This document shows positions 1 through 9,673 of a DNA stretch of 64,000 nucleotides, piece by piece. The first letter of the stretch is position 1, and each line of letters begins with the position of its first letter. The translations under genes were made by a program, and so were the position numbers. The notes below the pieces were generated by a model, which saw only the letters and a list, made by a program, of their open reading frames with translations, had not been told where the DNA came from and did no database searches. Location of the stretch: assembly GCA_020650975.1 (NCBI GenBank), contig JAIPMN010001024.1, forward strand, positions 1-64,000, in the 5' to 3' direction. The DNA comes from Apostichopus californicus (Eukaryota; Echinodermata; Holothuroidea; Aspidochirotida; Stichopodidae).

Positions 1-34
1 GGGTTAGGGGTAAGGGTTACGGATAGGGTTAGGG
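1..34 (+). repeat. Degenerate telomere-like TTAGGG stretch
   Basis: The first 34 bases are variants of GGGTTA/TTAGGG with two intact TTAGGG hexamers and several one-base variants. This is the animal telomere motif, but it is short and degenerate. It is more likely an interstitial remnant or low-complexity tract cut by the window edge than a chromosome end, although sequence to the left is not visible. Confidence 0.45.
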
Positions 35-44
35 AACTTCTGAC

Positions 45-310
45 TTCGTAGCCCGTTGGCTCGTAGCCACTACATTCTTCAACCCCCATTCCACCACTTC
101 TGACTTCGTAGCCTGTTGGGTTTACTTAAAAACAAGGTTAGACCCAGTAGCCCGTTGGATGTCGCCCCAGCTAGATCCCCACGTTCCCGTTGGATGTCAC
201 CCCACATCTTCAGGCTTTACTTTCCTTTATAGAATGACTGCGTAGCATGTTGGTTCGTCGGCAACAGAAACAAAACCGGACCACGTACCCTGTTGGATAT
301 CGCCCGTGTT
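45..310 (+). repeat. Degenerate repeat with CCGTTGG core
   Basis: The core GTAGCCCGTTGG or a near variant recurs about six times (near 48, 108, 146, 185, 243 and 286) at roughly 35-60 bp spacing. It is often followed by ATGTCGCCCC or a variant. The spacing is irregular, so this is an old, decayed tandem array. No gene function is seen. Confidence 0.5.
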
Positions 311-650
311 ACAAGTATATGCATTGTACATTCGAAAAAAGGGAAAAAATTTTTAAGTCCAATAATCTTAACAATTCTATAATAGCGCCATCTACTCAAG
401 CACATTATAAGACTGCGTTGGCCGTTGTTCGTCTCCATCAAAACCACAATCTCGGATCCAGGGGGGTATTCTGCAGCTACTCCCAAAAGGGAATGATGTC
501 TGTTGCATCAATTCATATACTTTTGAGGAACCTTTGTGAGATTTTAGTATTAAATGGGAGCAAAAGTGGGGGGTATGTCCATAAGCCTTAATGGAAGTTT
601 TACTAACTGAGTAGGCCTACTAAACATCTGTTGTCTTTATTTCATTTTAG
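311..650. other. Non-coding, upstream of a spliced exon
   Basis: A 114-codon open frame crosses this stretch but has no recognisable domain or coding texture and runs through the repeat to its left. The segment ends in a pyrimidine-rich tract and TTTTAG, a credible splice acceptor for the exon beginning at 651. Upstream leader exons or a promoter may lie here or outside the window. Confidence 0.4.
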
Positions 651-684
651 GTGTGCAAAACTATAAAGGCCACTGTTAGGGAGC

Positions 685-1002
685 ATGGATCCATTATTTG
701 CTCTGAGTCGAGCTGAATTGGTTGTTACAGCCGTAACAACTGTAATCTGTGTGACTGTTATTGGCTTTACATGTTACCTTGTGGGATGGCAGCTGAGATT
801 CATAATTTGTCTGATCAGTACACTGGACTTCATTTTTATAATTTTAGCTGATATAGCAATAGGTGGAGCCCTGCTTGGTTTCGTTTATGCCTATATAAAG
901 CTATACATTCGTTTCCGCAATACTCAACGGATTGTACTCGAAACAAAAGGACTGTGGTTGAGGTTTGATTCTTTGATGCACTCAAGAGACGGAACATACT
1001 AA
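685..1002 (+). CDS. Small multi-pass membrane protein, unrecognised (105 aa)
   Basis: This is a complete ORF inside a probable exon at 651-1008. It has a good acceptor just upstream, an in-frame TAA before the ATG, and a strong GTAAGT donor at 1009, seven bases after the stop. Three hydrophobic segments lie near residues 11-33, 36-58 and 58-76. A basic segment (YIKLYIRFRNTQR) and a soluble tail ending SRDGTY follow, so a small membrane protein is likely. I do not recognise the family. The next clear acceptor on this strand (3924) opens the exon that codes RNF26, so both ORFs could lie on one mRNA. It could instead be a separate gene or an upstream ORF exon. Confidence 0.5.
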   Translation: MDPLFALSRAELVVTAVTTVICVTVIGFTCYLVGWQLRFIICLISTLDFIFIILADIAIGGALLGFVYAYIKLYIRFRNTQRIVLETKGLWLRFDSLMHSRDGTY

Positions 1003-1008
1003 CTTTAT

Positions 1009-3924
1009 GTAAGTTATATAATATATAAATCAGCCTTAGTCTTGTTTGTCCACATTTTCATGATCATCATAAATTTGACAGGTATTTGATGCACCGACCT
1101 AAGTTGGGAAAAGAGAAATTTTCTGTCCTTCCTCAGTTTCCATGATTCACAATCCAAGCAATAACCAAACTTTTATGATAGTCTGTGCAACGTACATACT
1201 GTAACTCATGATAAATTTTGATTTGTGTGGTAATTTTGGATATATCTAACCAACACATCCACATGTACACGAACATGTAAACACTGTAAGAATGGAACCA
1301 TTGCCTCTTTTCAACTACTTTATGGCAGAGGCAGATCTAATAATATTAGGTATTCTTTTCAACAAATTGGCTGCATTGATCAATGCAATGTTGAACATTG
1401 ACTACCCTCAGTTCCACGGTCTTCTTCCCCACAATCCTTAGTCTGGCTGCAATGAACTGCATGGTGAATTACCTCGCAAGTTAATAGTAATGACAACTAG
1501 TTCTGTCTGCTTTGATTCTCACAGTATATATGGAAAGTGCTGTAGTCCCACATGTAACAGACTGTTGTGACATTTTAATCACCTGCTTGGGGTATTAATG
1601 CTATCAGCATGTAATTTATGTATAAACATTGCAATCAGCTGTTCCCAAAGGCCATAAAGTATATTGGAAGGCACACTAGCTACTTTTGTAGACATACATT
1701 ATATACTGTCAGCATCTCAAAATATTGGTGAATCTGAATCATATGTGAGCCAGGGAAGTTCTTGTTTTGTGGAAGTGAGGGAGGGTGGGGGGGGGGAGGA
1801 GAGAGAAGGTTCTTGTACAACAATTTTTGGTTGAAATGTTTTTCTAGGGACCAACTTTCTGGGGATTATATTTAAGTGGGATCACAACAATAACTATAAT
1901 TAAGTCAACAAACACATTACTTTCAGCAGGAGAAGGGGTAGGGGAGTTCCTGGACACTTTTGAGAATTGCATTTTCTGGGGACATCAACTGTTTGAGAGG
2001 ACCTGTCAGGAAGTACTTTTGGAGGTCTTTCTAGTATGTCATGCTGGTTAATATAATGTCTGCAAAATTATAGCCTTCATGATTTCATGAGTGTACAAAG
2101 CAGCAGGTTTATGTATAAATTAATGTACATATTTGTTCTCACATTGTATGTCATTTGAAGAATCTTTCTTGGAAAATCAAGATCAGACCATATTAGAAAA
2201 TAGAAATTCAAAGGATACAAAAATTTCAAAAGGTTTTCAAATCATTACAACTGAAATTTAGAAAAATACTACAATGATCTGAATATTATGAAGTGGGTAA
2301 GGTGTTGTATATTTACATAAAAAAATATTTAAGGAATATTTCTGTAGTGGGATTTACTTTTTGAAAGGCCTTTAATTTTTCAAACAAATAAAAAAAGGAA
2401 TTCTGTAGTAAATCATGTTGCTATCATGGTGTAAACTTCGAAAGCAAACTTAGAGAGAAAGGAGGAGTGAATTAATGACCACTAACAACTCCCCTCTCCC
2501 AAGGCATGGCAGATTGAATATTATCAAAATTCCTAGTGTACAGTACATAAATACATTACACATGTATGTGGTGCAACCTTAAGTCAAAAATTCTTCAACA
2601 TCATTTCAAAAGTTGCATGTATAACACCATTTTACAAAAAAAAGACTCAATAAGGCCCTCTCCCCAGTCCAAAGTGACTGTGCCCCGGTGACATCAATGT
2701 TGGAGTCTTCACGCTAATGTTGCAATTCCGCATGGGCAGGTTGAACTGAAAGGTTGACATTACAAAGCTATGCTACCTTAACGTCGATTTGTTCGCATCG
2801 CACAAATGCACGTAAATTGATCAATTCAAAGTTCAAACGACACGGAGACTTATGTTTGTACTATTTCGTCACCATTCACAGTGCTCCAAAGTTAGACATA
2901 AGCGTCAGTTTGTGACAAACATGTTCCCAAGAATGGACATGTTTTCCAATCTTTTTCAATTCTTTCACTGGTGATTACATCCATTCGATTTAAAGGAGAT
3001 GACAATAGTAAAGGTAGACGTACTGTAAGATGGTATACGGCAAATTCGCGATAGTAAGGGCATTAATGTTCTTTTAAGGCCTAACATATAGCGGCAATGA
3101 CCTCGCTGAGTTGTCTATGGTTTAGTACTGTCGTTCAACTGTGATTTCTTCGATAGTTTGTCCAAATTCCGCTAAAGCTAGAAAGAAGTATACTTGTATA
3201 AGTTGCGATTGAAAAGGTGGTTACAATTTGACTAACGAATACGCAAATACAGGGTCCATTGGTGTAGATACATGTTTATTCAGGGAGTTGTTATGGAACA
3301 ACTGCCTGGTTTAACACAGTACACGAAGTTACCGTATACCATCATACGCGTGTTATAACAGTACAGTAATTCGCATAACAGGTACATCGTTCGTTTGGGG
3401 TGGGGGGGGGAGGGGTCAGCCTATCAATTTGTACATGGTAACCATTATGTTTAGGCAATTGTTGAGTTCACAAATGACAGGGTGATATGAAAGGAATAAC
3501 ATGAGTCTTCATTTAATTTTGGCATCATAACCTTGCTACTTAACCTTTCTGCTCCACTTTGAAGTCCCTAGCCTACATGGCATTGTCTTAAGTTGTACTC
3601 TGAAGTTGACTAAGTATAATTCTACTAGTGAACCTTCTTATGTGATGGTTAAGTACATTCCCATCATAAAAGTGTTATAAAAGGTTTGTAATCACTGCAA
3701 ATTGATTTAAACATTTTAGAAAATGGGTTAGCCTACCCGTGCTTTGCAGTTTCTTTTATATTTTACTCACAGTAATGCTCATGATCGCAACTTCTTACAT
3801 CATTTGAAACTAAGCCTAGTAATTACATGATACCAAACTATAGCACATTAAAATTGTGGTATGTGATGATTTTATAAAATAGTGATACAGCAGAAACAAC
3901 TTTTCGTTTATTTTCTTATTTCAG
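1009..3924 (+). other. Probable intron or intergenic spacer before RNF26
   Basis: The stretch is bounded by a GTAAGT donor at 1009 and a TTATTTCAG acceptor ending at 3924. It is AT-rich with no convincing coding exon, and has poly-G tracts near 1787-1797 and 3400-3412. The segment about 2650-3350 is less AT-rich and has more CpG than its surroundings. It could hold a separate RNF26 promoter and leader exon, but no motif proves this. Confidence 0.4.
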
Positions 3925-4017
3925 ATGTATGATGATCCTTCATGAAGTAGTGAAAGCTTACAGCTGAACTAAATTCTTTTCGAAGTTCCATTCTATACGA
4001 CGTGTAAAAAGAAAACT

Positions 4018-5337
4018 ATGGCTAATCTAATTGAGAGTACGCTTTGGCTGCTGGACGAGACAGTTTATTTAGTCATCAGTTTGCTTGATGGTTTGATTGC
4101 TGTTGTGACTTTCGTTCCAACCATGATCGTTAATTTGTTCTTCTTGATGGAGCTCCTTATTGCTGGCATATTCAGCAGTATCAAGTTAATAGTGGTCTTT
4201 CTGTGGTATTCTGTATCTGCTCTTCTTCACATGCCTTCTACAGTAGGAACCTTCATTCAGTCAGTATATGCAGGAACTAGAGTGTGCTTGAGTTGGAGTT
4301 TTGAAGTACTTTCCCTTATTTTATCAACTTTGCTTTCTTTTGGATCTCATCTGTTTCATCTCTTTAAGCAAATAATTATCTACATTATCGAAAATGTTGG
4401 AAAGTTTTCATACTTGGTAACGTTTAAACCTATTGCCGCATTTGCTGAAAGTCTGCTCTACACTATTAGCAGAACCAAAGATTTATGTTTTACACATACT
4501 TCCAACTTACTTTCGTTACTACGTGGAAGATTTAGACAGATTCTGAACTCCTTTGGAGCAATTTGGAATGATGTTCTTTCCATATCTTTTAATCTGTTGA
4601 ATTCCCTATGGAACTTGCCTCAAGCATGCTTTTCAAAGTTTTCCTCGTATCTCCAGTTTTCTTCAAGATTGGATTCTATGAAATTCAACCACCATACAAT
4701 CTCCAAGTACAGTGAGTATCGCTCCTATGGTACTGGTTGGCTTAACAGATTCTCGCAGCTGATGTTGACATTTGCTCTCCTCCTATTCATAGCAGCCGTC
4801 CTGGTTATCTTGTATCATATGAGATTTAAAGTTTTCGGAGCAGCAGCAAAGGTGCTAAAATTCATTTTGAGAAAAATGTCACAGATTTTCCAACTGGGAC
4901 AATATGCTGCCGATAGGCATAACAGAGATTTGGCTCTTCTGCCTGTGGAGGGTCACAGAGAAGAGCAAGACAGTATTGCTGGAAGTGATGAGGAGGAAGA
5001 TTATGATGATCGTGCAGTCATTAACAGATATGCTGTGCAGCCTGAGCGTCCAGTCAATGGTCCCAGAGGTGGAAGTACAGATAGGGACATGGGACCCAGC
5101 AGACCCAGCACTAGCTGTGCAGGTCGATCTCCTGAACAGCTCTTACAAGAACAGATAGACAAGCAGCTCTGTGTTGTATGTCAAGACAATGAGAAAGATA
5201 CTGTAATCTTTCCATGTAAACATTTGTGTGCTTGCGGTGTATGTATAGAACAAATCGCCAGCTCTGTTGTACTGGATTCTAGACGGTGTCCTCTTTGTAG
5301 GACTAAAATATCTAGCTATCTGGACGTCTACACATAA
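4018..5337 (+). CDS. RNF26: RNF26-like ER membrane RING E3 ubiquitin ligase
   Basis: The 439-residue intronless coding region matches the RNF26 plan: an N-terminal half of hydrophobic helices (about 10-70, 88-130 and a strong segment 248-267), an acidic linker (about 315-331), and a C-terminal RING. RING ligands visible are C385, C388, C400, H402, C404, C406, C409, C424 and C427, the C3HC5 pattern of this family. The protein ends LDVYT, where human RNF26 ends LNVYL. Known RNF26 is an ER E3 that positions endolysosomes through p62 and modulates STING. The ATG has A at -3, and a spliced leader starts at 3925 with a short upstream ORF. The N-terminal half is divergent, so identity rests on the RING, the tail and the architecture. 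Confidence 0.9.
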   Translation: MANLIESTLWLLDETVYLVISLLDGLIAVVTFVPTMIVNLFFLMELLIAGIFSSIKLIVVFLWYSVSALLHMPSTVGTFIQSVYAGTRVCLSWSFEVLSLILSTLLSFGSHLFHLFKQIIIYIIENVGKFSYLVTFKPIAAFAESLLYTISRTKDLCFTHTSNLLSLLRGRFRQILNSFGAIWNDVLSISFNLLNSLWNLPQACFSKFSSYLQFSSRLDSMKFNHHTISKYSEYRSYGTGWLNRFSQLMLTFALLLFIAAVLVILYHMRFKVFGAAAKVLKFILRKMSQIFQLGQYAADRHNRDLALLPVEGHREEQDSIAGSDEEEDYDDRAVINRYAVQPERPVNGPRGGSTDRDMGPSRPSTSCAGRSPEQLLQEQIDKQLCVVCQDNEKDTVIFPCKHLCACGVCIEQIASSVVLDSRRCPLCRTKISSYLDVYT

Positions 5338-5994
5338 AGTTTTCAATCATTGTAAGGAAAATTAATTATTTATTATATATAAAAAATGTGGATTTTGGTA
5401 TATATTATACCACAGGTTTAGAAAATATAAAAGCAATTATATGATTCTGATAAGTAAGTCATTGGAGTGTGGGTATTTTTTTTATTTTATTATTATTATT
5501 ATTATTCTTTTTAATTATGTTTTATTATCTGATAGTTTTCATATAGCTAACAAATCATAAACGCTTATTTCTACATTACTGTAGGATTTCTTTCCTTTTC
5601 TTTTATTTTTTGTCTTTGCTTTTACATTAAATTAGGATTCAATCATTCCATCATTTATCAATTAATGGAAAGAAATTAATTCACAGAACATACTGTAATT
5701 TAAGCCTGTGCATGATACTTGTATGTATATACTGTATAAAGCTTAGGTATGTTGATAATAACCTACTTGGTAAGTTCAGAAAATTGCTATGTAAAATGTA
5801 CATGAAAACAATATAGCCTACTATAATCAGTCTTGCAAAATTTTGCCAATGAAGTTTGATAAAGGACCTTTGTTGTTCAATCAGAGAACTGCAGTAAATT
5901 ATATACTGTTTTGTAATTATCTGTAATAACAACTTAGAACAAATTCAACCTCTTGTTGTGTGTTTTATTAATGTTTGCGTCATCAGTGACCTAA
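5338..5994 (+). other. RNF26 3' UTR and AT-rich spacer
   Basis: Very AT-rich DNA follows the stop, including ATT runs near 5480-5510. A possible ATTAAA polyadenylation signal lies near 5626. No canonical AATAAA occurs close to the stop, so the transcript end is not fixed. No coding exon was seen. Confidence 0.4.
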
Positions 5995-6390
5995 AATATA
6001 ACGAAGTACTCTCGAAATCTGACGTTTTATCGTTAAGAAGTTAACATCCCATTTCGAAGCGGTGAAAGTTTGTCATCATACCTATGACATTTAATGTCAA
6101 TTTTTGGCTTTCCATCTGAACATATTGATGTTTTACAGTAACAAATTTATTTGATCTATCTCAGAATTTGGACATCTCTTATCATATTGCAGTTTCATGT
6201 CAAACGTGCTGTTTTACTAACAAATGTCGACGTTCTATCCAGAAATTTGACATGTTATCATGAAATTTTTACATTGTACAAATTAGTAATAAATTACGAC
6301 GTTTATGTAGAAGTTGCAACGTTTTACGTCTCCAATTTGACGTTTTATGTCGATGCATTGATCTACATATCAAGCTCGGCCGATTACGTA
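5995..6390. repeat. Degenerate repeat around TTTGACGTTTTA motif
   Basis: Variants of a motif like AATTTGACGTTTTATC recur about every 30-50 bp (for example near 6020, 6090, 6195, 6225, 6250, 6300 and 6340), sometimes with TGACAT in place of GACGT. It reads as an old satellite whose units have drifted. A 93-codon frame through it looks incidental. Confidence 0.4.
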
Positions 6391-7170
6391 AGAGGCGCAC
6401 GTAAAAAGAAAAAAAAATGTACCAGGCCATAACTACAACAACCAGTGTCATTATCTCATAGCTGCCACGGTCATTATGAAGCTACGCGAAGAAAGGAATT
6501 AAGGTAGTGAAACAGTGTCCAATGTTTACCTCAATTTAAAATTGTTATTTTCTTTCAAACAATCGAACTGTAGCTGGAACGCATGTAGCACACCAAGACC
6601 ACGAAATACTTTGATACGGTTAGCCTACGATATAGATAAGACCCATAGAAATAAAGAGAGGCCCTTTATAGTTCTTTGATAAGACCACATCCACAGAAAT
6701 AGCAGACGACAGGATTCGCTTTTCCTTAGCACAAGTACCGTAAGTGCGTAACATGAAATTGCAGCTTTATCTGCCCATCCTTTGATAGTTTGATTCAAGC
6801 TAACAAGAATTGCATATTTAGACTTTAAAGGCTGCAGTCTCGTGTTTTGACGACAAAAGCTACTGTTTACGTATAAGAGGTGAGTTGGAAGAATTGATTC
6901 TATCCTGCCATGTGATTTAATACATTAGGTCCGGTTCTGCGAGCGTCAGTACTAAGTATTACGCTAACGAATGTGCCATTAGTGTTGTAATTGGTATGAA
7001 TGATACATGTTACGTTTTCTAAGCTTTCGTACTTAGTCTGGCCATAAGTATAATGCATGCTTAACGGTAGACTTGAGTGTTTTATTCGTTTTTAATATTT
7101 TGTTTTTGTTAATAAACAGTGGAATAGAGTACCATGTACTTGAGATTCCGAGTGGCTTCAGCAAGTAGCA
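6391..7170. other. Spacer upstream of DNLZ, no gene seen
   Basis: This is AT-rich unique-looking DNA with no coding exon or RNA gene that I can support. It may contain the DNLZ promoter and non-coding first exon, since the DNLZ coding exon starts with a splice acceptor. No specific promoter motif was found. Confidence 0.3.
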
Positions 7171-7174
7171 TGGA

Positions 7175-7665
7175 CACTTCGAATTCCGGACACCTAAGCC
7201 TTAAAACACCCCAAAACTATATCTTCTGGTATAAATCACCTGAAAATATACTTGATATGGTGGGAGAAGTGTGTTAAATTACGATAAACGGCCAAACTTT
7301 CTTTCCTGCAAACTGTTTTCACGTTGTATTCCAAGAAGATTCTTGTGATTGTGGAACTGGTATTTCTTTGCTAGAGTATTGCGAATTTTCGGACACACAG
7401 TCCCACAGTGTGGCGCTGGTGATCAAATTGGCGGCGCAGTTGCTCTTTCAGTAATTATAACAGACTTCATAGATCTCCGTCATTGTATTGACAAATATGT
7501 AAGTATTTACTTGCACACGGGTCATTTGGAGAGAAAATAACTGTAGCTTTGTACTTTTTGGTGAAATTTGGCTCTTCCTGTAGGTTGTCATGGTGAAATC
7601 GTGTATTTCTTAGGGGTGTCCGAAATTCGTAGGTGTCCGAAATTCGCAATACTGACTATACCATA
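7175..7665. mobile_element. Candidate short TIR DNA element (non-autonomous)
   Basis: The left edge (near 7178) carries TTCGAATTCCGGACACC. The right edge (to about 7655) carries, in inverted orientation, GCGAATTTCGGACACC twice. A third internal copy of GCGAATTTTCGGACAC lies near 7380. This fits a MITE of under 500 bp, possibly with a nested or duplicated end. I could not define exact ends or a target duplication, so the family is unknown. Confidence 0.4.
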
Positions 7666-8019
7666 GTCCTAGCAGGCTACTGGTTTTCATCTGAACACTT
7701 TTGATTTGTAAATTAATATATACTATTTCAAAAGTGCCTAAATAGGCTAAATTGTTTGCCAAATTCAGAATGTCTCTTTCCACCTATTATAATAACAATT
7801 TAAAGTGGCAGTAGTAAAAGCCTTCCTCATATGAACACAGAGCAGTTAGACTAATCAAAGTAGCCTAATACTGCAATCATGCTATGAATGGTTCTGAAAT
7901 TGTTAACAACATGGGTGCTTAAGAGGTGGAATAAATGATCTATCAGCTCTTACATGTACAGTTTATTGAAAACCACCAAAAGGAGCAAAAAGAGAATACA
8001 TTTTTCAAGTATCTGTTTT

Positions 8020-8245
8020 TTTGTGTTTAGTTTAGTAGGAAAAAAAGATCAGGATGGACACTCAAGTCCCCATCAAGGACCCTCTAGGAGAGAGAAAAAA
8101 ACTGAAGACACAAAAAATATTTTTTAATTTCTTCAGTTTTTTTTCTGATATCAGACCCGATTACAATGCTTAAAGTGCTTGTCCAAAGCATCTTGAACCC
8201 ATTCACACTATTAGCAAGTACACATTTCTCAGGCTTTCTTCTATT
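8020..8245 (-). mobile_element. LINE 3' fragment, antisense, beside DNLZ exon
   Basis: On the minus strand this matches the LINE fragment at 15000-15270: the same end of the reverse-transcriptase frame (residues like VLANSVNGFK), then a shared 3' untranslated stretch including the reverse complement of ACTCAAGTCCCCATCAAGGA. Only the tail is present, consistent with 5' truncation. Its far edge abuts the acceptor of the DNLZ coding exon (AG at 8252-8253). Confidence 0.7.
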
Positions 8246-8261
8246 TTTCACAGGGACGAAG

Positions 8262-9673
8262 ATGCAAGTGTCACTAGTTCTCAGATCGAGATTTCCTCTA
8301 TATGGAAGATGTCTGCTCTCAGTACATGGACGTGAGAGCATGGCTGCTGTAGTTGGGTGCCTAAATAGTTCCCAAGGTTTGATGCACACAAACTGTATGG
8401 ACCGCATTCATGCCACTCATTTAAGGCATTTTAGACCCATAGCTAGTCACAAATGGATCAGTAACAGAAGAAGTTTGTTTTGTTCAAATACTTTAGCAGA
8501 CTCATCTGATGGAAAGGATGCTAAGCCAGCTGTTGGAAAGATTGATGAGAGCCACAGATATCTCTTGTCTTTTACATGTAAAGTTTGTGCTACAAGAATG
8601 TCTAGAACTATCTCTAAAGTTGCTTATTCTAAAGGAGTTGTTGTGGTAAAATGCACAGGTTGCAGTAATCTTCACCTCATTGCGGATAACCTGGGATGGT
8701 TCGAAGATGGAGGAACGTAAGTATTTGTGCAAAAATTCATGTCGATTCATTCGATCTGTTCATCATTAATACTATAGTAACCTGGGAAACACCTACTCTG
8801 TAAAACATTTCAGTTACAGTACATTAATACCAATACACTAAACCAAATATTGAGCCTCACATAATCAAACGGTTTTATTGGAAAATAGAAACTTTAACTC
8901 ATTTTGAATAGGATTTGAGAATTAGGTTTTTAGTTTCATCTTTTGTTGTAGGAATATAACAATACACAATATAACATGTCCTGTACAAAGATGTTGCAAT
9001 TGAAATAAGCCACACAAAGTTTAAATTGTTAGATGTATTGTTTAAAACTGTGTGTGAGATCCCTCTCCTCCCCACCCTTTATCCTCTCCCCTCCCCCTTC
9101 TTGGGGGGAATTTCTGCCTTTGAATTAGACATTTGTGTTACTAGGGACAATTGTTCTAAACTATTATTTTGATTTACAAAACTATCATGAAGCAACAAGG
9201 TTGCATCATGTATACATTCTAACAATTGCTGTTTAGTTTTGCATTTACCAGAGGTTGTGTGAAACAAATAGCCACTTGTTGGTGTGACAGAGTAGTTACC
9301 TGGAGGCTGGGGCTACTGAGCGCTAAATTGGGTCACTGGTATAAATTTTCTCATGTATCTTAAGGGACTGTTTGGCAAGAAATTGGGCCATCTAGCTCCT
9401 AGTCCTTGCTGATTTTTACTCATGCTTCTATGTGTGAAACAACTTTAGGCTTTGAAAGGGGAATTTTTCATTTTGATAGTCAGTATTCACACAAAGTTGC
9501 ATTAACAACTGACACTGGCAGAAATTGTCAATTATTCTAAATAATTTCTTTATGCTTCCATTCCCCATAGGAACATAGAAGAAATTCTTGCAGCCAAGGG
9601 AGAGTCAGTTAAGAGATCTCTTTCGGAAGAATCTATCGAAGTTACCCCGAAGGAAGAGCAGACGTCCTCCTGA
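8262..9673 (+). CDS. DNLZ: DNLZ, mitochondrial Hsp70 escort zinc-finger protein
   Basis: Coding exons are 8262-8716 and 9571-9673 (185 aa), joined in phase 2 at GTAAGT and CCCCATAG junctions. Residues 100-148 form the DNL zinc finger: C106-x2-C109, C131-x2-C134 and the hallmark HLIADNLGWF (138-147). NIEEILAAKGE follows, as in human DNLZ. The first 70 or so residues are rich in Arg and Ser and poor in acids, fitting a mitochondrial presequence. The family (HEP1/ZIM17) keeps matrix Hsp70 soluble and active. I chose the ATG at 8262 because a TTTTTCACAG acceptor ends at 8253. The in-frame ATG at 8166 lies before that acceptor, inside the antisense LINE fragment. A leader exon upstream is implied. 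Confidence 0.95.

Noticed and set aside
8166-8261. In-frame upstream ATG that would extend DNLZ by 32 residues
   Set aside because: It lies before a good splice acceptor (AG at 8252-8253) and inside an antisense LINE fragment, so these codons are probably intronic.
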